Shown here one piece after another: positions 16,188 to 24,314 of a stretch of 64,000 nucleotides of DNA. The position numbers and the translations under genes are program-made. Source of the stretch: CALLPQ01 sp038531745 (GTDB taxonomy: Bacteria; Pseudomonadota; Alphaproteobacteria; Caulobacterales; Parvularculaceae); the NCBI GenBank assembly GCA_038531745.1, contig JBCBBJ010000007.1:62001-126000 (forward strand). The letters are read 5' to 3'. The notes under the pieces were generated by a model. It was given only the letters and a program-made list of their open reading frames with translations. It had not been told where the DNA came from and searched no databases. Numbering within the stretch: position 1 is the first letter of the stretch; every line of letters starts with the position of its first letter.

Positions 16188-16958
16188 TCACCGCGCGCCG
16201 TCAACCGGACGCCGACCAAAATGGCGGGCGTGAACCGGCGGCATGGTGGCATGGAGGGTGTGGTGATGGTCACCGAAGGGCTGGCCATGAACCGTCTGAC
16301 CCGGGCGCGCCATCGATTGGGTGGCGGTGTAGCCTTCCTGGCGTTGCAATCGCTCCTCAAGATATTGCCACAGCGCCCCAATCTCCAGCGCCGAGCGGCA
16401 CACTGGGTCAATCTCCATCACCGTGCGCCCGTCAATCATGCTGGCGGCAAAATCAACCCGGTTATGGATGATGGACGGGGCAACGGTGCCGTGTTGCGAC
16501 AGGGCAATGGCGGCCTCGGAGGTAATCCGCGCGCGCTGTGTGGCCGCATTGACCACAAAGATCAGGGGCTTTCCCTTGCCCTCAACAATATCAACCGTGG
16601 GGCCAACGGCACGCATATCATGGGGGCTTGGCCGTGTGGGTGCCACCACAAGGTCAGCAAACGTTACTACCTCAGAAATGGCGCGCGTCACCGCCGGGGG
16701 CGTATCAACGACCACCAGGCGAAAACCATCCTTTCGTGCGCGATCAAGGTCCTGATAAAGATTAACGAACACAGACTGAATAAACGCTGGCGCCGGGTCA
16801 GCGCGGACGTTCCACCATTTCGCTAGAGAGCCTTGCGGGTCCGTATCAATGAGCGCCACGGGCCCCGCGCCCTGACGCTGGGCCTCCACGGCCACATGGC
16901 CCGAAAGCGTTGTTTTGCCAGAGCCGCCCTTTTGGGAGGCAAAGACGATTACCTGCAT
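16188..16958 (-). CDS. ParA-family ATPase
   Basis: P-loop ATPase of 256 aa of the ParA/MinD class. The deviant Walker A motif KGGSGKTT is at residues about 9-16 (start ATG 16958, MQVIVFASQKGGSGKT), the Walker A' DTDPQGSLAKWW follows, and Walker B is LVVVDTPPA. No parB-like gene or parS-type palindrome is nearby; the following small gene is the only obvious partner. Such orphan ParA proteins position other cargo (chemoreceptors, carboxysomes, division proteins) or plasmid-derived units; which applies here cannot be told. The C-terminal 50 residues are His-rich and unusual. Confidence 0.88.
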   Translation of the reverse strand: MQVIVFASQKGGSGKTTLSGHVAVEAQRQGAGPVALIDTDPQGSLAKWWNVRADPAPAFIQSVFVNLYQDLDRARKDGFRLVVVDTPPAVTRAISEVVTFADLVVAPTRPSPHDMRAVGPTVDIVEGKGKPLIFVVNAATQRARITSEAAIALSQHGTVAPSIIHNRVDFAASMIDGRTVMEIDPVCRSALEIGALWQYLEERLQRQEGYTATQSMARPGQTVHGQPFGDHHHTLHATMPPVHARHFGRRPVDGAR

Positions 16959-17146
16959 GGATGAAAACATTGGCCGTCCCCGTCTGCGCACTCATCTGTC
17001 GAATATGCAGGAGGGTACGGGATGAACTCTTAAGGGGCCGAAATAAACCGTGTACCGATTTTAGGAAAATTTCAATAAAATGCACTGGAAGCAACCTAGA
17101 TACGCAAGGCCGCCACCAGTGCAAAAGACGTTTTGCCAGAAAACGA

Positions 17147-17161
17147 TTAAACGCCGCTTAA
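17147..17161. promoter_or_regulatory. Perfect CtrA-type box TTAA-N7-TTAA
   Basis: TTAAACGCCGCTTAA has both TTAA half-sites with the exact 7-base spacing of the CtrA consensus. It lies in the 280-base region between the parA-like gene (start 16958) and the end of the DUF2336 gene. It would fit cell-cycle control of the ParA unit, but the distance to the parA start (about 190 bases) is longer than usual. Confidence 0.45.
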
Positions 17162-17238
17162 TGCCCACAAGAAACTAGTATATCGATCACTATACGGAAT
17201 TATTTTCCTGGGCCCTATCAAGTTGAGTAAGGCGTGGT

Positions 17239-18459
17239 TTAGACGTTAGTGTTTTGCGCGATCAGCCGGGTGACCCGCGCCATGCGCGGATTGCCGTTCC
17301 AGTCCCAATAGCGCAGGACAGCCCGGGCAAAATCACGGGCCATGCGGTCAAACACATCGAGCAATTCCTCGGCGCGCTCGGGGCTAAGGGCGCTTTCACC
17401 GCCATCGTCAAAGACGCCTTCGGCGCGCCCGCATAAAAATTCGAAAAAATCGGTACGGGCAATACCAAGGCTTTTGCACATTACCGCATAGGGCTCACCG
17501 CCAGGATCGCGCAGGATACGCGCAGCAAGCTCACGGCTGATCCCCGCAATCATACCCAGCGCCTCAATAATCTCCTCCGACGGATATTGACGGGCAAGCG
17601 CCAAGGTCCGCTTGACCACATCCATGGAGACAACTTCGCCATTGAGGCCACGCGGCCGGTGACGCCGATCATTAAGGTCGAGGATTTCTTTTACCAGACC
17701 ATCGGGCTCTTGCATCAACCGCATGACCGGATAGAGCCCTTGCAACGCCTCCTGAATGGTGGAGCGGTCGAGGGAGAACCGCGACAGGATACGGCGGCGA
17801 TTGCTTGTGCCCACCCACCAGAACATCATAAAGCCGTGGGCTGGCTCCAACTCATCACGCTCGATCAACAGGGCTTGTAGCGTTTCGTCGACGGTTGACC
17901 GGCTGACCAGGGTCTCAATGGCCGTCTGGGACAAGGCGCATTCCGGACGGCGCAAGATAAGCTTGGCCACATCGGCCTCATCAAATTCGAAAATGGCATC
18001 GGCAACGGCCGTTGTTAGACCAAAACGGCGCGCGACCATGAGCCGATGGGCCGGGTCGCCGTGGCGCACGCACTCAATGAGCAAGCTATCGCTAATGACT
18101 TCCATGCCTTCAAGAATAGAGGCGGCCACATCGGGCCGATCGGTAATCAGCGCGCGCACAATGGTTTCGGGTACATCGGGCACCCGGGAGATCCGCTCCG
18201 CGAGGTCAACCCGCAAGTCGTAATCGACCTTATCAAGAATCTGCAAAAGGATATCGCCCGCCAGTGCCCGTTCATTGGCGGTGAGAATACCCACCGGCAG
18301 CACGACGATATCAGCCATTTTGCGCGCCACAAGAACGCGCGCCCCGGTCATGGGCCCGTGGGGAGCGGGTATCTCGCCCACTTGGGGATCAACCGCATCA
18401 TCCAGCGACACCGGCAGATCGTCCTGCGCCGGGGAAAGGGTCGTCTCGGGCTGCGTCAT
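17239..18459 (-). CDS. DUF2336 domain protein, second copy
   Basis: Protein of 406 aa, all helical, of the DUF2336 family. Conserved segments include DILLQILDKVDYDLRVDLAERISRVPDVPETIVRALI, FEFDEADVAKLILRRPECALSQTAIETLVSR and the C-terminal block LDVFDRMARDFARAVLRYWDWN. It is only distantly similar to the copy at 1511-2707 and begins with about 50 disordered residues. Function unknown; the repeats suggest a protein-interaction scaffold. Transcribed from the same region as the divergent lipoprotein gene at 18692. Confidence 0.82.
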   Translation of the reverse strand: MTQPETTLSPAQDDLPVSLDDAVDPQVGEIPAPHGPMTGARVLVARKMADIVVLPVGILTANERALAGDILLQILDKVDYDLRVDLAERISRVPDVPETIVRALITDRPDVAASILEGMEVISDSLLIECVRHGDPAHRLMVARRFGLTTAVADAIFEFDEADVAKLILRRPECALSQTAIETLVSRSTVDETLQALLIERDELEPAHGFMMFWWVGTSNRRRILSRFSLDRSTIQEALQGLYPVMRLMQEPDGLVKEILDLNDRRHRPRGLNGEVVSMDVVKRTLALARQYPSEEIIEALGMIAGISRELAARILRDPGGEPYAVMCKSLGIARTDFFEFLCGRAEGVFDDGGESALSPERAEELLDVFDRMARDFARAVLRYWDWNGNPRMARVTRLIAQNTNV

Positions 18460-18656
18460 GGTTCATTCCGCTGGGCGGGTACCGCGACGGACCGCAACAC
18501 CACGCACTAAAACACTAGGCTATTCTTCAGCCCAGCGGGCAGCCTAACCGAACACCGTTAAAGATAACTTGCTAGCCCTGGCGGCCCGCTTCCCGCTGCC
18601 CTAGCGGCGAATTAACGAACAGCGCCGCAATTGGCGATACAATCTGCGGAGGCTCT

Positions 18657-18664
18657 GATATACT
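18657..18664 (+). promoter_or_regulatory. Extended -10 promoter of the small lipoprotein gene
   Basis: TGATATACT gives an extended -10 (TG-N-TATACT) with a start about 20 bases before the ATG at 18692 and GAGG in between. The -35 is poor (GATACA at 17 bp). Confidence 0.4.
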
Positions 18665-18691
18665 GATCACCGACAGAGAAACGAGGTCAGT

Positions 18692-19069
18692 ATGGTGGCG
18701 CATGTCAAGACAGCAGCTTTTGCCCGAAATATTGGCGCCCAGCACGGGCGTGGGATGGGATCGACCACCGTCATGGTCCTGGGCATATTCACCGTCGGAA
18801 GCCTCATGTTGGGCGGATGCGCCACCGCCGATGATATCGCGCGCTTGCAGGAGGAACCGGGCTATGTTGCCGGTTTTGCCGACGGGTGCCAAACCGTGAA
18901 CGAATCCGACAAGAGCTTTTCAACCCGCCGGGTCCGCGATGACTTTGCGTTTGATGAAGACAAAGCCTACCGCGCGGGCTGGCGCGCTGGGCTGTTACAA
19001 TGCCGCCGCGATTATGATGATCTCACAAGCCGCGATGGGACTATTCTTGGCGAAGATCAGAATTTTTAA
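18692..19069 (+). CDS. Small lipoprotein, unknown function
   Basis: Protein of 125 aa with a hydrophobic stretch and lipobox MLGGC (Cys at residue 43 from this start; Met22 is an alternative start that would give a normal signal length). The mature part is charged (YVAGFADGCQTVNESDKSF ... AYRAGWRAGLLQCRRDYDD) with two further cysteines. GAGG precedes the start. The Y.AGF..GC and AYR.GW..G repeats are typical of small alphaproteobacterial outer-membrane lipoproteins of unknown role. Confidence 0.7.
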   Translation: MVAHVKTAAFARNIGAQHGRGMGSTTVMVLGIFTVGSLMLGGCATADDIARLQEEPGYVAGFADGCQTVNESDKSFSTRRVRDDFAFDEDKAYRAGWRAGLLQCRRDYDDLTSRDGTILGEDQNF

Positions 19070-19092
19070 GGGAAGATTTGTCTGAGAGCCCA

Positions 19093-19218
19093 ACCGAAAA
19101 ATCTATTTTCGTCGTTTGCAAACGCGTTTTTCTGCGCTTCCGCTGCTCACGTACGCATGTATGCTGCGCGCCGGTTCTCAAAAAGCACGTTTTCGACAGA
19201 CGAAACCGATTTTTCGGT
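19093..19218. repeat. Inverted repeat, 11-bp perfect arms
   Basis: ACCGAAAAATC (19093-19103) and its exact reverse complement GATTTTTCGGT (19208-19218) enclose about 100 bases; the similarity continues inward imperfectly (TTTTCGTC versus GACGAAA). The centre (GCTCACGTACGCATGTATGC) is itself near-palindromic. The unit has the look of a non-autonomous dispersed repeat found between genes in alphaproteobacteria. Confidence 0.5.
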
Positions 19219-19296
19219 CGGACTCTGACCGCGCGGCGTTGAATGATCGCGAACGTTGGTTCTGGAGTGCTTCCAATTGGGTACGAGTTGAAAACT

Positions 19297-19335
19297 CTCG
19301 TCCTTCGAGACGCCCTTCGGGCCCCTAAGGATAAA
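19297..19335 (+). repeat. Dispersed palindromic repeat, copy 1
   Basis: CTCGTCCTTCGAGACGCCC ... GGGCCCCTAAGGATAA is a somewhat decayed copy of the REP-like palindrome with ends CTCATCCTTCGAGACGCCC and GGGCTCCTCAGGATGAG that recurs between genes in many alphaproteobacterial genomes. Confidence 0.6.
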
Positions 19336-19359
19336 CTTTTCCAGTAAAAACAAAAATTT

Positions 19360-19406
19360 CCTCATCCTGAGGAGAGCGCGTCAACGGTCGTCTGGAAGGA
19401 TGAAAC
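19360..19406 (-). repeat. Dispersed palindromic repeat, copy 2 (inverted)
   Basis: CCTCATCCTGAGGAG at the left and TCTGGAAGGATGA at the right are the ends of the same palindrome as copy 1, in opposite orientation and with a diverged middle. The two copies face each other 24 bases apart, as in composite REP elements. Confidence 0.6.
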
Positions 19407-19432
19407 TCGACTGCAATTGAAACGAACTGGCT

Positions 19433-20767
19433 CTAGTTGGCGCCGCGATAGGCGTGCGGCAAGGTACCCCGATCGAGGGTGCGGTAACGGTCAAGCAGCA
19501 TTTGCTGACGATTATTAAGGTCCTGAAGCTTGCCATCAATCAGCACGGCCACGGGCGCGCTGGTCACTTCCAACGGGTCGCCATCCCAAACCACGATGTC
19601 AGCCCGCTTACCCGCGACCAGGGAGCCCATCTCCCCGTCGAGACCAAACATTTTTGCCGGTGCCAGGGTCAAGGCGGCCAGAGCATCATCGAACGGCAGG
19701 CCTTCGGCCACGGCGTTACCCGCCATTTGTGTGAGCAATCGCAAATTGTGATCGCCGAACCCTTGTGGATTATAAAATCCGATTGTCACGCCGGCCTGAT
19801 TGAGAAGGACCGCGTTTCGGGCCGTGGCGGCAAGGGTTTCAAAACTCTGGGGCAAATTGGCAAGCCCATCGAGAATAACCGGCACATTGGCCGCCGCCAG
19901 GGCCGCGGCCTCCCGCCAGCCCTCCGCCGCGCCCACAAGGATAATGTCCAAACCATAGTCACTCTTCATGCGGATGACATTGCGAATATCCGCCGCCCGG
20001 TGAACAATAACAAAAAGCGGCATCTCACCGGCAAGCACGGGGCCCAGCGCACGCAAATCACCCACGGTGTAGCGCCCATCAGTGGCAAGCCGCCGATACC
20101 CAGCCGGATCATTGGCAAAAAGCTGTGCCTCCTCAAACATCTCACGGGCTAGGGCATAGGCGCCCATGCGCGTGCCCCCTGCCCGGCCCGCGCCACCGGC
20201 ATTCAGGATCAACGTTTGACCCACATCGCGCTTTACAATTGAGCCTGGTGTGCCGGTCAGATCGACCATGATGGCCTTACCGCCAAATAAGGACCCGCCA
20301 ACGCCTGGCACGCTCACCGCGCGAGTAACCCCGCCAGCCCTGTTGATCGGGATCAATGTTGACGCCGGATTAAAGGCATCGCCCGCATCAAGACTGGCGC
20401 CCAGTTCAAATTCCCGGTCCGGCCCGGCATCATTGGAATCGGCCACAGCAGAGATTTCTGAAAGACCAAGCGAGGAAAATGGCGCAATAAGACCTGGCGT
20501 CACAATACGCCCGTCAGCGTTGATAATCTGCGCGCCCGCCGGCGCGGTGAGATCACTGCCCACATCGGTGATGCGTCCGTCCTGGACAATTACGTCACCA
20601 GCCTCAATCACTGTGCCACTAACTGTATGCACCTGACCATCCATAATCGCGATCGTCTGGGCACTGACGCTTTGGCTAAACCCAGCTAGAGCAATTGTCA
20701 TGGCCAAAAGGCTCGCAAGCCCGCCACGAGCGCGCATCATTAGGGGAGTAAGAAATCGATTTGTCAT
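19433..20767 (-). CDS. Amidohydrolase-fold protein lacking metal ligands
   Basis: Exported protein of 444 aa with a signal peptide (LLAMTIALAGFSQSVSAQ) and the overall layout of the imidazolonepropionase-like amidohydrolases: N-terminal beta-sandwich (IAIMDGQVHTVSGTVIEAGDVIVQDGRI), barrel, and C-terminal KRADIVVWDGDPLEV. The metal-binding HxH after strand 1 is missing: TPGLIAPFSSLG stands where family members have TPGLID-x-H-x-H. No other His pair takes its place. A structural or regulatory partner of the intact paralogue just upstream (60-bp gap) is a plausible role. Start ATG 20767 (AGGA upstream) rather than GTG 20782. Confidence 0.8.
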   Translation of the reverse strand: MTNRFLTPLMMRARGGLASLLAMTIALAGFSQSVSAQTIAIMDGQVHTVSGTVIEAGDVIVQDGRITDVGSDLTAPAGAQIINADGRIVTPGLIAPFSSLGLSEISAVADSNDAGPDREFELGASLDAGDAFNPASTLIPINRAGGVTRAVSVPGVGGSLFGGKAIMVDLTGTPGSIVKRDVGQTLILNAGGAGRAGGTRMGAYALAREMFEEAQLFANDPAGYRRLATDGRYTVGDLRALGPVLAGEMPLFVIVHRAADIRNVIRMKSDYGLDIILVGAAEGWREAAALAAANVPVILDGLANLPQSFETLAATARNAVLLNQAGVTIGFYNPQGFGDHNLRLLTQMAGNAVAEGLPFDDALAALTLAPAKMFGLDGEMGSLVAGKRADIVVWDGDPLEVTSAPVAVLIDGKLQDLNNRQQMLLDRYRTLDRGTLPHAYRGAN

Positions 20768-20827
20768 GGATAAATCCTGCACAGTTCAAAAACGCCGGTA
20801 TGCCCGGCCTTGATGGCTTTACGAACG

Positions 20828-22312
20828 CTATTGCCCGGCGCCGCCGGTGAACGTGTTTTCATACTGACCAAGTTCAAAATCCATTCGGGGTGAGCGCGCC
20901 GGCTCCGTGCGATCATACAACAGCGCCCCATCCACAAACACCTTTTCGGCCTTGGCATAGACCGAGAACGGATCGCGGGTCCACACCACAAGATCAGCCA
21001 TCTTACCTTCCTCAAGAGATCCTGTCTCTTCGGCGATACCCATGGCTTTGGCGGGGTTTAACGTGATCCAGGCAATTGCTTCTTCGGGTTTGATTTTGAT
21101 TCCGGCACGCTGGCCGGAGGCCATAGCCTTTGCCGCCTCCTGGTTCAGCATTTGGATGCCAACCTCGCTGTCACTATGGATAATCGCGCAGCCATTAGGT
21201 TGATCATGGATCAGGGCCGCATTGGCGCCGACGGTGTCATAGGCTTCCAGTTTAAAGCCCCACCAATCGGCCCAAACCGCGGCGCAAACTTCACTTTCGG
21301 ATAGGAAGTCGGCGATCTTGTAAGCCTCAATCCCGTGGTGAAATGTGCCCACGCTATACCCAAACTCTTTGGCCATATCGAGGACCTGCACCATTTCGTC
21401 CGCACGGTAACAATGCATATGAACGGTAATCTCGCCGTCAAGTACTCCGGCCAGCGTTTCAAGCTTTAGGTCCTGTTTGGGGGGCTCGGCTTTTTTAGCA
21501 TCATCACCGCCTTTTTCGATTTTCTCCGCATAATCAGCCCACTTTTTCTTGTAGGCTTTGGCATCAATCCAGCCGCGACGGTAATGGGCAAAGCTCGCCA
21601 TGCGCGTGGCGGGACCACGGCTTGCATAGACACGTTTGGGGTTCTCCCCGCAGGCCATCTTTATACCATAAGGGGCACCCGGAAACTTCATCCCCTGCAC
21701 GGTGCGTGAGGGTACGTTTTTCAACGTGATCGTCCGCCCCCCAAACAAATTGGCCGAACCCGGGAGGACCATCAGCGAGGTGATCCCGCCGGCCAGCGCC
21801 CGGGTAAAACCGGCATCTTGCGGCCAGACCGAATGCTCTGCCCAAACCTCTGCCGTGTTTGGCGATGTCGCCTCATTGCCGTCGGACGTGGAGCGGTTGG
21901 AAGGGGACGGATAAACACCCAGATGGGAATGGATATCAATGATCCCTGGTGTCACCCATTTGCCCGCACCATCAATCACGGTGGCGTCTTTCGGTGTTCT
22001 GATCCGTGTACCGACTGCCGCGATCTTGCCATCGACCATCGCAACCGAGCCGTTTTCAATCACGTCGCCCGTCCCCGTGAGGATGGTGACATTTTTGATC
22101 AGGGTCGGCGTCGACGTGTAGGCCACATAGGTGGAGGGAAACGGGTCTTTTACAGGGAACTGCGCTTCCACCGCTTCGTCGGTCTCCCCTTTTTCGGTTT
22201 TGCCCCCGCCTCCGCAGGCACTCACTGCCGCAGCGAGGACCGCAACACCAACCCATCGGCTCGTGGATTTCAATATGCGCGGCATCGGTGATAAAGGGAT
22301 CATCGCGATCAT
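20828..22312 (-). CDS. Lipoprotein amidohydrolase
   Basis: Amidohydrolase of 494 aa anchored as a lipoprotein: hydrophobic stretch VGVAVLAAAVSAC with Cys at about residue 33, followed by a Gly-rich linker. The metal site is intact: TPGIIDIHSHLG (HxH), a later HMHCYRADEM and HHGIEAYK, and C-terminal HSDSEVG with the catalytic Asp; it ends in KMADLVVWTRDPFS. This subgroup includes imidazolonepropionase-like and peptidase-like hydrolases; the substrate is unknown. A Lys/Glu-rich insertion (KKWADYAEKIEKGGDDAKKAE) sits mid-protein. It precedes the metal-less paralogue in a probable two-gene unit. Confidence 0.85.
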   Translation of the reverse strand: MIAMIPLSPMPRILKSTSRWVGVAVLAAAVSACGGGGKTEKGETDEAVEAQFPVKDPFPSTYVAYTSTPTLIKNVTILTGTGDVIENGSVAMVDGKIAAVGTRIRTPKDATVIDGAGKWVTPGIIDIHSHLGVYPSPSNRSTSDGNEATSPNTAEVWAEHSVWPQDAGFTRALAGGITSLMVLPGSANLFGGRTITLKNVPSRTVQGMKFPGAPYGIKMACGENPKRVYASRGPATRMASFAHYRRGWIDAKAYKKKWADYAEKIEKGGDDAKKAEPPKQDLKLETLAGVLDGEITVHMHCYRADEMVQVLDMAKEFGYSVGTFHHGIEAYKIADFLSESEVCAAVWADWWGFKLEAYDTVGANAALIHDQPNGCAIIHSDSEVGIQMLNQEAAKAMASGQRAGIKIKPEEAIAWITLNPAKAMGIAEETGSLEEGKMADLVVWTRDPFSVYAKAEKVFVDGALLYDRTEPARSPRMDFELGQYENTFTGGAGQ

Positions 22313-22438
22313 AATGGTCAGCTTTCGTCAAAGGTCGGGGCGCAAAAACGGATTACGGTATCAACAGTAAACCAATCCCCGATGATTTGGAAACCGCCGA
22401 GACAAAGGCTGATTGTTTTTTTGCCAAGGCACTTATTT

Positions 22439-24298
22439 TCAACCGGCAAAAGCAACATCGCTTATCTGAAATTGCCCCGCGTCGCCGCCGCGCCATTGGT
22501 CAATTTTAACGCGCCCGGCCACATGCAACCGCTTGCCGCTCAACAACGCCTCGCCAAGGGGCTCATCCATACACCGAAACGCAATTGCGCGGGCCTTATC
22601 GCCGTCATCGCTCACAAGGCTGCAGGCGATATGGGCATCACTGAGGATTTTTGGCGTTTCGATATGCACATTGCGAATGACAAAGAAAGGCTCCGGGTTA
22701 CCCACACCAAAGGGACCAGCCTGGGCAATCAATTGGGCAAAGGGCGCGGTTACGGCCATGGGCGCAACAACCCCGTCAATCAGCTTGCGCCGATCGGTGA
22801 GCGCGTGCGCCACCGGTTCCGTAAGACGATCGCCAAGAGCCTGGGTAAAGAAGGCAAATTGAACCGACGCCACGGTGAGCCCCGCGGCCATGGCATGACC
22901 GCCGCCAGCCATCAGCAAGCCACCCGCCCGTAGAGCCGTGATGGCGGCGCCCAGATCAACGCCGTCAATGGACCGGCCGGACCCTTTGCCAACGCCATTG
23001 TCAAAACCGATCGCCAATGCGGGACGGCCATAGCGCTCTTTCAACCGCCCGGCCACGATCCCGACAACACCGGGATGCCAGCCCTCACCCGCCGCGATAA
23101 CCACAGGCGGTTTGGCCCCTTCTTCTGCAATCTGATGATCAATCTGGGCAATGGCGGCCGCGAGCACGTCAGCCTCAATCGCCTGACGCTCCCCATTCAT
23201 CATGTGCAGCTTTTCCGCGATCAGACGCTGGCGCGCGGGGTCGCTGGTGGTAAGCAATTCAAAAGCCATATTGGCATGCCCCACACGGCCCGCCGCATTA
23301 ATCCGGGGGCCGATGGAAAACCCAAGATGGTAGGGTGACGCCGGGGTTTTTACGCCAGCCCGATTGGCCAGCGCAATCATGCCACCGCTGGAATAGGGCC
23401 CGGCGGCAGCGGGGCCGTGATCAAGCTTCGCCGTTAAAACCTTCAGGCCCTGGGCAATCATTGCCCGGGTGAGCCCGGTCACCGGCATCACATCACAGAT
23501 CAAGCCCAGCGCAACGAGATCAAGCCATTGGCGCAAATCAGGTTGTGGCCGGTCTTTGAAAAAACCCTGGGCTCGCAACGACCGGTTGACCGCAACCAGC
23601 GCCATAAAAGTGACGCCCACCGCGGACAGATTAGTCAGGCCGGACAGATCATCCTGACGGTTGGGATTAACAACGGCAAAGGCACCCGCAGGCGGCGGGC
23701 CATCCATCTGGTGATGGTCAAGCACAAGAATATTGAGACCATTGTCGCCGCCCACCGCATCAATCGGCCCATGGGCCGAAGCGCCGCAATCGACGGTGAC
23801 AATGACCTCAGCCCCCGCATCGGCAAGTTGTCGAAACGCCTTTTCCGACGGGCCATAACCATCGGCGATCCGATCCGGCAAATAGATTTGCGCCGTTTGG
23901 CCCAGGGATTTCAGGTAGAGAAACAGAAGGGCGGTGGCGGTTACACCATCAACGTCATAATCACCAAAGATCCCAATCGTCTGCCCCCGGAGGATTGCCG
24001 TGGCAAGCCGTGTTGCCGCCACGGGCATATCGGTGAGCCGGTCAGGATCGGGCATCATGGATTTGAGCGTCGGTTGTAAATAATGGGGGGCATCTGCTTC
24101 GGCAATCTGGCGCGTCACCAGAATACGGGCCAAAGCCTCATCTAACCCATGGGCCGCGGCCATCCGGTGTACCGCGGCGGCATCGCTGGCCTGTTCATAC
24201 CACCGTATGCCGCGTACGGATTGAGCCAGAAAAACAGAGGTAGCCTGATCCCCTGCGGGCGCATCTATTGGTGTCAGTAGTCGCGCGGATGCAGCCAT
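22439..24298 (-). CDS. recJ: Single-stranded-DNA exonuclease RecJ
   Basis: RecJ degrades single-stranded DNA 5' to 3' in recombination and mismatch repair. The 619-aa product has the DHH phosphoesterase motifs: FGDYDVDGVTATALLFLYL (motif I), VTVDCGASA, and LDHHQMDGPPP (DHH), then the DHHA1 part with GEGWHPGVVGIVAGRLKERYGRPALAIGF and SGRSIDGVDL, GGHAMAAGLTV. Length is typical. It lies directly after glpX in the same direction. Confidence 0.95.
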   Translation of the reverse strand: MAASARLLTPIDAPAGDQATSVFLAQSVRGIRWYEQASDAAAVHRMAAAHGLDEALARILVTRQIAEADAPHYLQPTLKSMMPDPDRLTDMPVAATRLATAILRGQTIGIFGDYDVDGVTATALLFLYLKSLGQTAQIYLPDRIADGYGPSEKAFRQLADAGAEVIVTVDCGASAHGPIDAVGGDNGLNILVLDHHQMDGPPPAGAFAVVNPNRQDDLSGLTNLSAVGVTFMALVAVNRSLRAQGFFKDRPQPDLRQWLDLVALGLICDVMPVTGLTRAMIAQGLKVLTAKLDHGPAAAGPYSSGGMIALANRAGVKTPASPYHLGFSIGPRINAAGRVGHANMAFELLTTSDPARQRLIAEKLHMMNGERQAIEADVLAAAIAQIDHQIAEEGAKPPVVIAAGEGWHPGVVGIVAGRLKERYGRPALAIGFDNGVGKGSGRSIDGVDLGAAITALRAGGLLMAGGGHAMAAGLTVASVQFAFFTQALGDRLTEPVAHALTDRRKLIDGVVAPMAVTAPFAQLIAQAGPFGVGNPEPFFVIRNVHIETPKILSDAHIACSLVSDDGDKARAIAFRCMDEPLGEALLSGKRLHVAGRVKIDQWRGGDAGQFQISDVAFAG

Positions 24299-24314
24299 AG
24301 GGTGCTTTTTTCCT

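Larger units (their letters stand above)
19070..19432. other. Gene-free stretch built of repeats
   Basis: No coding potential in 363 bases. It contains an inverted repeat (19093-19218) and two palindromic repeat copies in opposite orientation (19297-19335 and 19360-19406), annotated separately. Confidence 0.7.
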
